The position numbers and the translations under genes were made by a program. From the NCBI RefSeq assembly GCF_017498545.1, contig NZ_CP071793.1:5667001-5731000 (forward strand): 64,000 bases of DNA, written 5' to 3'. Of the stretch, positions 45,301 through 55,469 are shown one piece after another (position 1 is the stretch's first letter; each line of letters opens with the position of its first letter). Origin of the DNA: Sulfidibacter corallicola. Its GTDB lineage: Bacteria; Acidobacteriota; Holophagae; Acanthopleuribacterales; Acanthopleuribacteraceae. The notes beneath the pieces are model-generated. The model was not told where the DNA came from. It did no database searches and was given only the letters and a program-made list of their open reading frames with translations.

Positions 45301-47219
45301 CAAGCGCCATCTCGGCGGTATTACGCTGCAGGGCATCGAGCCGATAGAAACTGGTTACGTAAGGATGGCTGGCTCTCGGCTGAGAGTACTCGGTGATAAG
45401 GTCGGCGGTATCCGGCTGCTCGGTTCGCGTGAGGCGGCCATCGAGGTCATAGGTGAACCTGCGGGTCACGCCATCAACGGTCTCCGTGGCCACCGAGCCG
45501 TCAGGGTTGATCGTGCGCGTGGTATCGACGCCCTCGGGATAATCCATCCGCTGGGCCACACCAAATCGGTAGTCGTGATAGCTGGTGACCACGGTGCTGT
45601 TACCATGGGTTTGCTGCAAGAGCAGGCCACGAAGAGGGCCGGTTTGGTAGTAGGCGAAGGTGTCGCGCTCGTAATCATCTCCATTGCGCCAGCGGCGAAT
45701 TTCCGTTGCAAAGGGGAAAATCGCGTTCTCGTACTTGTAGGTCGTTCTCTCGGTGGTTTCCGTGATCGCGCCGCGTTGGAAGGTCTCCAAAACCTCGGTG
45801 GCGAGATTCAGTGCATAGGGGTCATCAAAGGTGTGGTCGTGTTCTCCGAACGCCCTGACGGCCCGATGCTCGTAGTCAAAGGATTTTCGCAACACGTGGG
45901 AACCATTGCGGGCCTGGCGAATGACCGCGGTCGGTTGCATGAAGTGGACATCGAAGCGCTGCCCGTCGAGGCCCCCTTCACCGAACCAAGAGTAGTGGTA
46001 ATCGGTATCGAGCCAGACTTGCTCCTCGCGTTGGCTGTGACGGCGGAGCGCATGCACTTGTATCTGATCGCCGCCGGCATGGCCGCCGATCGTGAGCGGT
46101 GGTGTGTAGGTCCAGGTCTCTTCGTAGCTGGAATCCCGATAAGTGACGGTTCGGGTTCTGTTGCGGCCTACGACGTGGCTTTGGTCCCAAGTCTGGAACA
46201 AGGTGTGGTGGACGGGCGTGTTGACGTAGCTGGTCACTCGCTCATAGGGCACCTCGCCATTGAGTTCGGTAACCGTGACATCGATCCGCCCCTCATCCCA
46301 GGAAGTACCGCGTTCCTCATCCGAGGTCCATTGCCGGTAATCAAAACGGTACCGGCCACCGCCATAGGAAAGTTCCCGGAGGCGCACGTACCGACGAGAC
46401 CGGGTGGTGAGTACTTCACAACTGTCATCTCGTGGAGTGCGGCAGTCGCTGGTATCCACCTCGACATATTGGAAGAACCGCGACGCGTACTGATACCGAA
46501 CGGTCCCCCCTGTCGGCAGGGTCATGGCGGTGACATAGGGTACCCGCTCGCCGATATCTTCGGCGGTGAACACCGTTTCGTGCCCCAGCGGCGTGATCAC
46601 CTTGTGGAGCACCGTGAATGCCTGGCCTGCGGCCTGGACGGTCTGGTATTCGAAGGTGCGCAACAATCGAGAGCCTTGGTCGGATTCCAGAATGACACGC
46701 TGCAACCCGTCACCTGCGTAGTGGAACTGCAAGGCCCGACCAAAGGAATCGGCTACCCGATCAATGAGCGCCGAGTCCGGCAGGGTGCCGTCGGGATCAC
46801 GGACGCCGACGTAGGAAATTGAAAGGGTGCGTTGGTTTGGGAGCCGGATTTCGACCGGGTAGAAGCGCACAACCGTCGCATTGTTCCAATCCGTGACGCG
46901 ACGAACCGCCTGGTACTCGGTGCGCTGGCCATTGGGGTCCAATAGGAAATAGCTGTTTTGGGAAAAGCCTTCGAGGGAGGTTCCATCCATGGTGCGTGCC
47001 CGTGTGATCCGGCGCAACTGATCATCGATGAAGTGGATGTCGGCATGGACCGGCGCACAACCATCGGGTAGGCAGGCGTCGCTGGCGCCACCATTCGGGG
47101 CGTCGGCCTGAAAGACGCCGTCTCGGCCGAACACGCTGACGTTGCCCGCCGTATCGACGAACCGCACGCGTTTTCAGTCGGAGGAGGACGGCGTGGTGCC
47201 GTTCCCAAAAATCGCGTTG
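42355..47219 (-). pseudogene. RHS toxin copy 2: 5'-deleted, nonsense and frameshifted, with intact GH-E nuclease tip
   Basis: Near-identical to the first RHS up to the tip. It lacks the signal peptide and first ~139 codons. A Trp codon is now TGA at 47176-47174, and a CCCC run at 44899-44902 (CCC in copy 1) shifts the frame. Two long frames remain: 47167-44660, and 44904-42355 (849 aa, ATG possible), the latter with RHS core and tip. The tip differs: 'KPGEIDVGHKPGQEWRKRRKGHDESGSTRKEVIEAENDPALYHLEDRASNRSHRHE' is the GH-E clade of HNH/EndoVII nucleases. It is best seen as a silent tip donor. Confidence 0.88.
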
Positions 47220-47578
47220 TGCTGCAGTACTCGATTGGGCCATCCCACCAGCCAGGTGATCACCTTCATCATGCGGCGAAAGGTTCGACTCCGAATGGAA
47301 TCCTCCCTTTGTCATTCAACCTCTTTTCGATTTCTGCGGAAAGCGAAAGTTCCCCCGATGAGTGGGAGCATCGGAAAGGTCACGACAGCAACGGTTCAGG
47401 TCCCTTGATCCCGAGAGAGTAAACGCTCGAAGCCTCGGGTCGGAAGAACAGCGAATCATTTGTCTGTCGTGACAAAAAGAACGACCCCTAATACCGATGG
47501 CACGAGGGGGCGTGCCGAAAAAATCGACACGCCCATAGGGCCGGATCGTTTTAGGAGGTAGGTTCCCGCCGGTCACTG
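42671..47578 (-). repeat. PP2C-RHS locus, copy 2 of an inverted duplication (1826-bp deletion)
   Basis: Corresponds to 26740-20007. At 47214-47219 (CAACGC on the minus strand) the start of the PP2C gene is joined to RHS codon ~139. In copy 1 the same CAACGC stands at 20367-20372 and 22193-22198, exactly 1826 bp apart. The PP2C gene survives only as its first ~100 bp (47219-47315), itself frameshifted by an extra base. Confidence 0.9.
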
Positions 47579-47584
47579 GTGTCC

Positions 47585-47655
47585 CTCCGATCATTTTCAA
47601 ATCGAAGGGTACCCGGGCAAGCCAAGCCACGCGACTCGTGGTCAATGGTGGGCTT
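47585..47655 (-). repeat. 71-bp terminal inverted repeat, right arm
   Basis: Reverse complement of 41685-41755 with one mismatch. It begins only 7 bp beyond the limit of homology with the first PP2C-RHS locus, so the repeat and the duplicated block share a boundary. Confidence 0.85.
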
Positions 47656-47794
47656 ACAACCTCAAGGCCGTGCCCGGCTCCTTCTCACGATAGGCTTTTA
47701 CCTTGCGAATGATTGCAAGGACCGACCCGGACCCGATAAGAATCCGACTGGTTTTCCTGCAGGATGGACGTCCATGGTGGATTTCCTCCTGGCG

Positions 47795-50700
47795 CTAGCA
47801 CGGCTGTGAAACGTCAAACGCGTTTGCGTCTCGTTGGCGGTCGACCATTCGTCCAATGAGCCAAATAAACGGTTCGACCTGGCCGTTCAACACGCAGGTA
47901 CCCTGGCAAATACTACGAAGCAACGCCTGAACATTCGATGAGCACAAGGCCGAGATCGCTTGACCATTCGTGAGCTGCAATGAGCATGTGGGAATTTCAG
48001 GTACGATTTGGGCTCTCAATGTGACGACTTGCTCATCGATCATGAAGGTGATCGGTGCTTCATCATCGGGAAGCTGGATAGACACGGCAAGATCCGGGGC
48101 CGGCCAGCCGTCCTTGGCCATCGACTGTTTCACGTAGGCGGAAAAAGCGTTGGCCCAATCCTCTACGTCGGATAGCCCTTGGTGTACGTCGGCGGCATCC
48201 ATGTGAGTGGTCGTTAGCTGTTGGTCGACTTCACGTTCCGCTTCGATCAGCGCCGCGAGTGTCTTGTCCACGTCCTCTCGTGTATGAGATGCGGAGCAAA
48301 TGAGCCTTAGCCGGCCTCGTCCACTCTCCACGATGGGATAGGTCACCGCCGATGTTTGAACCCCGCGTTCGTACATGCCCTGGACGATTGCATAAAGCTT
48401 GTCCTTGTCGCTAAAGTGCGGGGTGACGATGGGGCCGTCGCCAGTCCCCAGGTCGTACCCCGCCTCTGTGAATCGCGCACGCATGTAACGGGTCGTATCC
48501 CAAAGTCGCGCGCACAGCGTGTCGTCCGTGCTGAGTCTTCGCAAAGCCGTCAGGGCCGCGGCCATATCCGCAGGGCTGATCGAAGCCTGGAAAATATAAG
48601 CCCTGGCCGACGACTTCAGCAGGTCGACATGCTCCTTCCTGGCGGCGACGATGCCGCCAAGGCTCCCGAGCGCTTTGCTGAGCGTCGTCATGATGAAGTC
48701 CACTTGCTCCGTGACCCCTTGATCCGCACAAATACCGGCGCCACGAGGACCGTAGAAGCCAAAGGAATGTGCTTCGTCCACCAAGACCAACGCACCGTAC
48801 CTCTTTGCGGTGCGCACGATCTCCGCCACAGGGGCCGCGCCTTCGCCCATGCTATATACACCTTCGAGAACGACGAGGACCGTACGGTACGGAGATACTT
48901 CCGCCTCCAACACCGTTGCCAAATCTTCGGCATCGTCGTGTTTGAACGTTCGAATGGTCGCGCCGCAAAGGCGAGCACCATCGACGATCGATGCGTGACA
49001 AAGCTGATCGAGGACAACGACATCGTTTTTACCGAGAAGACCCGCGATTACCCCGACATTTGCCGTATACCCCGTCGGAAACAGGCAAGCGCCGGGTTTT
49101 CCCACCAAATCGGCAAATTCCGTTTCGAAAGCCAGATGGAGATCGGTCAAACCCGACGCCGCTGCAGAGGTTCCCATGCCCGTCCCAAAATTCTCCAGAG
49201 CGGTACGGGATTCCTCGATGACTTTTTTGTCCCGGTTCAAACCGAGATATAGGTTGGTGGTCCATATGATGGCCTCTTGCTCTTCGTCGGTATACGCATC
49301 GGTCACGGTCCCTCTACTCGCACTACCCGTGCGGATGACCTTGCTGTACGGGTTTCTGCGACTGTCGTTGACCATGCGCATCACTTCCTGCACGAGCTTG
49401 CCCTTATCGGTCGCGGACCAGGCGGGCGCTTTCGCGGCTTGAAACGTTGGATGGCTGGATTGAAAATGCGATTGAAAATGGGCGAGTGAGTCCAAGTCAA
49501 TGCTAGATACTTTTCTCTCGGAACCTTGATTTGTGGTACTACCCATTAGGCTAAGGATGTAATCGGCCAGGGCCTCGGGAGTGGCATGATCAAAAATCGC
49601 CTCGGCAGGTAGTTTACGACCCAAGGCTTTGGTCAATCGACTACTCAATTCCGGTGTGGTCAACGAGTCCAGACCAAAGCTGTCGAATGGGAGATTCGGT
49701 AAAACTCGTTTGGGATCATTCATGTCGAGGAGAGAGGCGACCTCGCCCTGGATGATCGATACCATTACCGCATGTCGCGCTTCCTTGGTACCCGTCAGAC
49801 GGTGCACTGGGCCACTTGCGTCGCCAACTGCGGCAACGCCGGCGTCCGCTCGAGATTCCGCAGAACGATGTACTTCCTCCAGGCTCGGAAGTCGGTTGCG
49901 ATCGAGCTTGTCGTTGGGTAACAGTGGCAACTCCTCGAGGTGCATCACCAGTTGAGGAACCATGTATTTCGGCAGCCGTTTTGCCAAATAGGCTTTCACC
50001 GCCTCGTCTGTTACCGCTTCATCCTGACTGACGACATAGATAACGAGTATTTTTTGGCCAACGCCCCCGTCTAGCGCCGCCGCCGCTGCCGCATCAACCC
50101 CTTGCATGGATTCGAGCGTGGACTCAATCTCTCCAAGTTCGATTCGAAAACCTCGAATCTTTACCTGTTGGTCGACTCGGCCCAGGAACTCGATCTCACC
50201 GTTTTCGCGCCACTGGCACAAATCGCCCGTTCTGTACATCCGCGTTTCCGGAATCGCACCGTTCGGCTCCACTGCGACGAAACGCTCCTTGGTTTGGGCT
50301 TCATCGTACAGGTATCCACGTGCAAGCTTATCACCCGCCAGGTACAGTTCTCCCGGAACCCCGACTGGAACCGGCTGCATGGAATCGTCCAGAATGTACG
50401 AGCGCGAATTCGGTACCGACCTGCCAATCGTCACCACCTTCGTTCCTGTCGGAACCTCACTGGTTGTCGAGAAAACCGAATCTTCGGTCGGTCCATATGC
50501 GTTTACCACCCGCGGACGCCACTCCAGCGCGTGAACTTGGTTGACCAGCGACAGTTTGAGCGCTTCGCCACCAAACACGACACAGCGAATATTCTCCGGC
50601 AGCTTTTCTGACGAGAGCAACGCCTGCATCGACGACGGAACCATGACACAGGTTCTTACCTTGTCCGCGGAGGGCAGCTTCGGCAGCTCCAGAGCGTGGT

Positions 50701-51508
50701 CCGCCAATACGATCGTTCCCCCGAGTGACAAGGACCCCAAGGTTTCCATAACCGAAGTATCGAAACAAACCGAGGCGGCGGCGAGTACCCCTTCCAGTTC
50801 TTCATCATTCAACAACTTGCCCATTGCATGGCTCATGGCCACGAGATTTCGTTGCTCGACCGCCACACCCTTCGGTCGCCCGGTAGACCCCGATGTATAG
50901 ATGACATATGCCAGGTCGGTAGGTGACGGCTCTTCTAGGCCAGCCGCCGTTTGGTCTCTGGCCTCATCGAGCCAAATGAGTTCACCCACGCCTTCGCAAA
51001 GCGTCGCCGTATGTTCGTTTTCCACAATGGCTGCCGCCGCACGAGAATGCTCGAGCATGTAACGCACGCGCTCCTGGGGGTATGCAGGGTCAAGCGGCAC
51101 ATAGGCACACCTCGCTCGCAGTACCCCTGCCAAAGTCGCGACAAGCTCCCAAGTGCGGCTCATGCACACCCCGACCAAGGAGCCCGGCGCCACACCACGT
51201 GCCGCGAGCTCGCCGGCAATTTCGTTCGCCCGCGCCATGAGGCGCTGAAAGTCGATCTCCGTCTCGCCATCGATGATTGCGATTCGTTTTGGATACCCCC
51301 GCGCCTGCTTCGCAACAAGCCCGTAAATGGTCTCTTCCGAATCGGACGCCACCGGTGCCCGAGTCTTTTCGTTGGGCCTGTCGTGATCCCGTCGCTCGTC
51401 GAGCATGGCCCCCGGCCGAGCCCAGGAAGTCGCACCCGGGCATTGATTGTCACCTGATTGTCCACCCATTCTTTTCTCCATCCGTCCTTGTGATTCTCGA
51501 GAAGGCAA
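47795..51508 (-). CDS. trifunctional adenylation - acyl carrier - alpha-oxoamine synthase
   Basis: About 1237 aa. The A domain (~55-545) has YTSGSTGRPKG, NAYGPTEDSVF, YRTGD and the closing lysine in LPNDKLDRNRLP. The carrier domain (~585-660) has the phosphopantetheine serine in FDSFGLDSLTT. The PLP-dependent alpha-oxoamine synthase (~735-1110; KBL/AONS/ALAS family) has DEAHSFGFYGPRGAG and the lysine in TTLSKALGSLGG. The last ~90 residues resemble a small SCP2-like fold, uncertain. Expected chemistry: activate an acid, load it on the carrier, and condense it with an amino acid with CO2 loss to an alpha-aminoketone. Start uncertain: ATG 51508, 51481 or 51469. No NRPS/PKS neighbours. Confidence 0.85.
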   Translation of the reverse strand: MPSRESQGRMEKRMGGQSGDNQCPGATSWARPGAMLDERRDHDRPNEKTRAPVASDSEETIYGLVAKQARGYPKRIAIIDGETEIDFQRLMARANEIAGELAARGVAPGSLVGVCMSRTWELVATLAGVLRARCAYVPLDPAYPQERVRYMLEHSRAAAAIVENEHTATLCEGVGELIWLDEARDQTAAGLEEPSPTDLAYVIYTSGSTGRPKGVAVEQRNLVAMSHAMGKLLNDEELEGVLAAASVCFDTSVMETLGSLSLGGTIVLADHALELPKLPSADKVRTCVMVPSSMQALLSSEKLPENIRCVVFGGEALKLSLVNQVHALEWRPRVVNAYGPTEDSVFSTTSEVPTGTKVVTIGRSVPNSRSYILDDSMQPVPVGVPGELYLAGDKLARGYLYDEAQTKERFVAVEPNGAIPETRMYRTGDLCQWRENGEIEFLGRVDQQVKIRGFRIELGEIESTLESMQGVDAAAAAALDGGVGQKILVIYVVSQDEAVTDEAVKAYLAKRLPKYMVPQLVMHLEELPLLPNDKLDRNRLPSLEEVHRSAESRADAGVAAVGDASGPVHRLTGTKEARHAVMVSIIQGEVASLLDMNDPKRVLPNLPFDSFGLDSLTTPELSSRLTKALGRKLPAEAIFDHATPEALADYILSLMGSTTNQGSERKVSSIDLDSLAHFQSHFQSSHPTFQAAKAPAWSATDKGKLVQEVMRMVNDSRRNPYSKVIRTGSASRGTVTDAYTDEEQEAIIWTTNLYLGLNRDKKVIEESRTALENFGTGMGTSAAASGLTDLHLAFETEFADLVGKPGACLFPTGYTANVGVIAGLLGKNDVVVLDQLCHASIVDGARLCGATIRTFKHDDAEDLATVLEAEVSPYRTVLVVLEGVYSMGEGAAPVAEIVRTAKRYGALVLVDEAHSFGFYGPRGAGICADQGVTEQVDFIMTTLSKALGSLGGIVAARKEHVDLLKSSARAYIFQASISPADMAAALTALRRLSTDDTLCARLWDTTRYMRARFTEAGYDLGTGDGPIVTPHFSDKDKLYAIVQGMYERGVQTSAVTYPIVESGRGRLRLICSASHTREDVDKTLAALIEAEREVDQQLTTTHMDAADVHQGLSDVEDWANAFSAYVKQSMAKDGWPAPDLAVSIQLPDDEAPITFMIDEQVVTLRAQIVPEIPTCSLQLTNGQAISALCSSNVQALLRSICQGTCVLNGQVEPFIWLIGRMVDRQRDANAFDVSQPC

Positions 51509-52101
51509 CCCAATCCCACTGCGTGTTGATCCGCGAGGAAAAGGACCTCCAAATGGTCTACAACACCAGGCTCAGTCCGTCGTCGAAGTGCAGGTGCAAG
51601 CGTGCCTGGCGATCGGCTTGCGGTTGGTGCCAACCCATATGGGCGGCCAACTGCGATACCGACTGCGATGCGCTCACAACACCTTCGTTTTTCATGGTTG
51701 CGGCATGGTCGGAGATCGGTGTGATGCCGAAACCGGATTCCCCCATCCGCGGTCCCGAACCCTGTATGCCGTTCTGCTTCGTTACACGCCCGACGCCAAA
51801 ACAACAGCCGATATTTTTTCGATTTCGATCACCAAAGGCGAAAATGGCCGAAATGGAGGTCCTTCCCGGGGTTCGCCCGTTTTGGGACATGAAAACCAGC
51901 TCCGACCGTTTGGGAAAAGGTTCGGCTTCGGAGTTAAACACCTGCGAAATAAGGAGTTTATGCAAGATGCCAGTGGCGCGGCCGGTCAAGCAGGGGCGAT
52001 CGCAAAAGACGTGGTGGGATCGGTCTGTTCGATGTATCTCCCGAATCACCGCTCCTGCCGAGTCCCACACAAAGGCGCAACAGCGCTTCCGCCGAAAGTC
52101 G
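51509..52101. other. intergenic region without recognised gene
   Basis: About 590 bp at normal GC between two minus-strand genes. Several long frames are open on both strands, but none resembles a known protein or has a convincing start. Confidence 0.4.
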
Positions 52102-55100
52102 TCAATCCCAAGGCCCGATCAACTGGAATGCAGCCCAGAAAAAGGGATGGGATACGTCGACCTCGTCTCCGATCAGGGAATCGGGCAGATACTTCCATAG
52201 TCCATACTGGGGTGTTCTAACGATGGGATTCCGAATCAAGTCGATTTGGGCCTTTTGCAGGGCCACCGCTTTGTCGTCGCCGGCCTCATGGTAGCGGTAA
52301 AAATGCTCCATCAGGTGGGCTGTCGCATAATCGTGCACATTCCAAAATGAGGCAATGATCGAGCGGGCTCCCGCGAATTGGAAGGCGTGAGTCAAACCGA
52401 TCAGGCCTTCGCCCCCTGCGTCCTTTCCGAGGCCCGTCTCACAGGCGGATAACACCACCAGGTCGGCTTCCAATTGGAGCTCCTCCATGATCTCCCAGCC
52501 TTGGAGAATGCCGTTCTCGTCGCCTTCCTGAAAGGCCTGGTTGATCGTCAAGACGAGGCTGGATTCCAGCGGACGTTCGGCATCGAGAAAGCCGTGGGCG
52601 GCAATGTGCAGAATGTCGGTGTGCCGGTCCAGGCTTTTGACATGGTCTTCACACGCATCCTGACGCAAGAGAGCGTCGGCTTTGTCGCCAAACAGGGCGG
52701 CGATTCGTGTCACTTCTTGTGCCGTTTGCGGCAATCGATGCCATTCTCGGGGGTTGCGTTCGAGGATTGAACGAACCGTGAAATCGATTCCTCGATGTTC
52801 AAGGACGGCCTGGTGTGTCCTGGTTTGGGTTTTCAAACGGTGTGCTTCGGCGGGTTCGAGGCGGGTTGCATAGGGCTTCGAAGGGTTTTCTTCCTGGAGA
52901 TACACCGGGTCACCGATGGCCACCACCCGCGATATGGGCTTGCGGGGCTTTTCTTTGAGTTCTGCATAAACGGTCGCCGAGATCACTGAAGAAATAGGTA
53001 TGGTTTCGATCAGGTATTGACGCTTCCGGGGGTCGAAAAGGAGCGCGAAGGGTATTATTTGCAGCGGTCCATCAGGGATGATGACCAGTCGTTCGGCAGA
53101 TTCCAGTTCCGCTTGCAGTGGGGCGATCAGTTGCTCGAACAAAGGTGCGGACTGGGCCTTGAACTCTGAGAACGAAATCTTGGTCACCCCGAATCTGGCG
53201 GTGTCGCTGAGGGAGGATCGCACGGCGGCCACCCCCTTTTCGAAGAAGGTTTCTCCCTTTGGAATCGACACGACGCGCAAGTCAGCCTTTTTGCGCACCA
53301 CGAACACCACCGTTTGCGCTTCGAACACGCAATAGGAGAGCAGCACCGTTCCGGGCTCGAGGGTGTCCCGAACCCGTTCGAAGTCGATGGGCTCGGAGGG
53401 CGCCAATTTGGGGTAGGTCGTCCGGATTTGGGCATTGATCGTTTGGTATTCATCGCGAATGTCAAAAAGTTTCCTGCGAAGGCTTTCGACTTCGGGACCG
53501 TCACCCCGTGAGCCGGCCAACCGCGCTTGTGTTTGTTCATAGCGAAATCCCGCATTTTTTCGCGCCGCGAGCAATTCTGCCGGCAGGTGGTCGCCTGAAA
53601 AGGCGAAATCCCGTTCCGCCATCATTTCAAGCAAGGTGCGGGCTCGGAAACGCTCGAGCAGATGGAAGGCCGCTTCCCTTTGATCTCGTTCCAGCAGCAG
53701 CTCGAGCAGATTTTTGTAGTACTCCTGATGTTGCCCTCGGAAGTCGGTCTGGGCTTCAAATGAGCCGCCCAACTGGGCGATTTGAGATTCCAAAACCAAA
53801 ACCGCTCGATGGTAGCGTTCCTCCGCCTTGACCAGATCGCCGCGCTTTTTTGCCAGATTACCCAAATGGTTCAGGTTGGTTACGAGATTGAGGCTGTCGG
53901 GCGCCAGCTTTTCATAGATCTTCAAGGCTTGCAGGAAATACGGCTCGGCCTTTTCCAATGAACCCAGGTTGATGGTCGCGCTACCCAAGTTGGTCAGGCG
54001 GATCGCCACATCCAAGCTGTCAGGAGCCAGCTTTTCCACGATGTTCAATGATTGGAGGAAATATCGTTTCGCCTCTTCCGAGGCACTTCGCCTGCTAGCC
54101 AGCAAACCCAGATTATTCAGACTGGCTGCCACATCGAGGCTGTCCGGTGCCAGCTTTTCTCTGATGTCGAGGGCTCGGAGGTGATACTGTTCGGCCTTTT
54201 CCAAGGCCCCTTGGTAGGAAGCCACGTTTCCCAAGTTATTCAGGCTGTTTGCGACAAAGAGGCTGCTTGGTGCCAGTTTCTCCCTGATTTTCAGGGCTTG
54301 GAGGTGGTACCGTTCCGCTTGTTCGAATGCTCGGCGAGAATAAGACACGGTTCCCAAGTTATCCAGACTAGCGGCATGCTCGTGGCTGTTCGGTGCCAGC
54401 TTTTCCCTGATTGCCAAAGCTTGTTTGTAGTACCGTTCCGCCCTTTCTATCGCCCCTCTGTAGTAAGCCAGGATTCCCAGGTTGTTCAGGCTGAGTGCCA
54501 AATCGAGGCTGTCAGGTGCCAACTCTTTTTGGATGTTCAAGGCTTGAAGGAAAAAGTGTTCCCCCTTTGCCAAGTCCCCTCGGTTGGAAGCCACGTTTCC
54601 CAAGTTGCTCAGGCTACCTGCTACGAGGATGCTGCCAGGCGCCAGCTTTTCCCTGACCGTCAAGGCGCGCAGGAAATGCTCTTCCGCCTTGTCCAATTCC
54701 CCGCGACTCCAGGCCACCACGCCCAAGTTGTTCACCAGGATCGCCATCAAAAGGGGCGCATTTCGCGAATCGGCCAGGGTATCCCGAGCTTTTTGGAAGG
54801 CATTCTCGGCTTTGTCCAAGTGGCCTTGATCTTCGTACATTCGGCCCAAGCGATACTGAATCCAGGCGGCAGGGTGGAGATCGTTTTCGGCTTCGTTCAT
54901 CGCCGTCCGATAGGCGTGCTCCGCATCCGCCCAGGCCCCGGCTTTCGCGGCGATGTCGCCAATGCGAAACTCAAACCAGGCTTGGTGGGGAAGGCTTCTC
55001 CAGAGGGCCGCCCCCGCATCGATCCGGCCTTCTTCCATCAACCGCCTTCCCTTGGTGTAGATTGCTTCCTGATCCTCGTTCAGTTCCGGTCGGATGGCGG

Positions 55101-55452
55101 CCTGCCACAAACCCAGCGACACGGAAATCACCCGTTCGGCACCATTGCGTTCACCGAAGAGTTTCACGATCCCTCGCGGGGCTTGCTCCTTTTCTATAAG
55201 GATCCAGTCGAATGGGGAGGCGAACACCCCCTGTCCGCCTTGTGGATTTGCCGGTGGATTGGGCAGCCGTTCCCAACGGTAGAATACATCGCCTGGCTCG
55301 ATGCCAAATCGCGCCAACGCCGAATGATCGGAGATCGTTTCGATCACCACCCCAACCGACACTGGAGCCTTTGTCCCTTGTACGAAGCCCATGGCCTGGG
55401 TAAAAAAACACGATGCAACCCACAGCATGGCAAGGCGAACCCGACGACTCAT
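52102..55452 (-). CDS. exported PDZ-like/TPR/CHAT-domain protein
   Basis: A 1116-aa protein with signal peptide (residues 1-22). A PDZ-like N-domain (~30-115: VGVVIETISDHSALARFGIEPGDVFYRWE) follows. About ten TPR units of 42 residues span ~150-580 (consensus SLNNLG..A...G..EKAE.Y.LQAL.IREKLAPDSL.VA). The C-terminal CHAT peptidase-like domain has the dyad His in ILHIAAHGFLD (about 964) and Cys in VVLSACETGLG (about 1015). CHAT proteases are caspase relatives that cut partner proteins; TPRs bind the partner. Export makes the periplasm or cell surface the likely site, which is unusual for defence-type CHAT proteins. Confidence 0.88.
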   Translation of the reverse strand: MSRRVRLAMLWVASCFFTQAMGFVQGTKAPVSVGVVIETISDHSALARFGIEPGDVFYRWERLPNPPANPQGGQGVFASPFDWILIEKEQAPRGIVKLFGERNGAERVISVSLGLWQAAIRPELNEDQEAIYTKGRRLMEEGRIDAGAALWRSLPHQAWFEFRIGDIAAKAGAWADAEHAYRTAMNEAENDLHPAAWIQYRLGRMYEDQGHLDKAENAFQKARDTLADSRNAPLLMAILVNNLGVVAWSRGELDKAEEHFLRALTVREKLAPGSILVAGSLSNLGNVASNRGDLAKGEHFFLQALNIQKELAPDSLDLALSLNNLGILAYYRGAIERAERYYKQALAIREKLAPNSHEHAASLDNLGTVSYSRRAFEQAERYHLQALKIREKLAPSSLFVANSLNNLGNVASYQGALEKAEQYHLRALDIREKLAPDSLDVAASLNNLGLLASRRSASEEAKRYFLQSLNIVEKLAPDSLDVAIRLTNLGSATINLGSLEKAEPYFLQALKIYEKLAPDSLNLVTNLNHLGNLAKKRGDLVKAEERYHRAVLVLESQIAQLGGSFEAQTDFRGQHQEYYKNLLELLLERDQREAAFHLLERFRARTLLEMMAERDFAFSGDHLPAELLAARKNAGFRYEQTQARLAGSRGDGPEVESLRRKLFDIRDEYQTINAQIRTTYPKLAPSEPIDFERVRDTLEPGTVLLSYCVFEAQTVVFVVRKKADLRVVSIPKGETFFEKGVAAVRSSLSDTARFGVTKISFSEFKAQSAPLFEQLIAPLQAELESAERLVIIPDGPLQIIPFALLFDPRKRQYLIETIPISSVISATVYAELKEKPRKPISRVVAIGDPVYLQEENPSKPYATRLEPAEAHRLKTQTRTHQAVLEHRGIDFTVRSILERNPREWHRLPQTAQEVTRIAALFGDKADALLRQDACEDHVKSLDRHTDILHIAAHGFLDAERPLESSLVLTINQAFQEGDENGILQGWEIMEELQLEADLVVLSACETGLGKDAGGEGLIGLTHAFQFAGARSIIASFWNVHDYATAHLMEHFYRYHEAGDDKAVALQKAQIDLIRNPIVRTPQYGLWKYLPDSLIGDEVDVSHPFFWAAFQLIGPWD

Positions 55453-55469
55453 TTTGGCCTCCCCTTTAC

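Noticed and set aside
43690..46822. Long open frames on the plus strand opposite the RHS pseudogene (also at 24687-25721 minus opposite copy 1)
   Set aside because: They mirror the RHS coding strand in both copies and show no protein-like composition or starts; high-GC shadow frames.
52900..54800. Regular ~126-bp DNA repeats that could suggest a tandem array or CRISPR
   Set aside because: Period and sequence equal the 42-residue TPR units of the coding strand; no spacers of uniform size.
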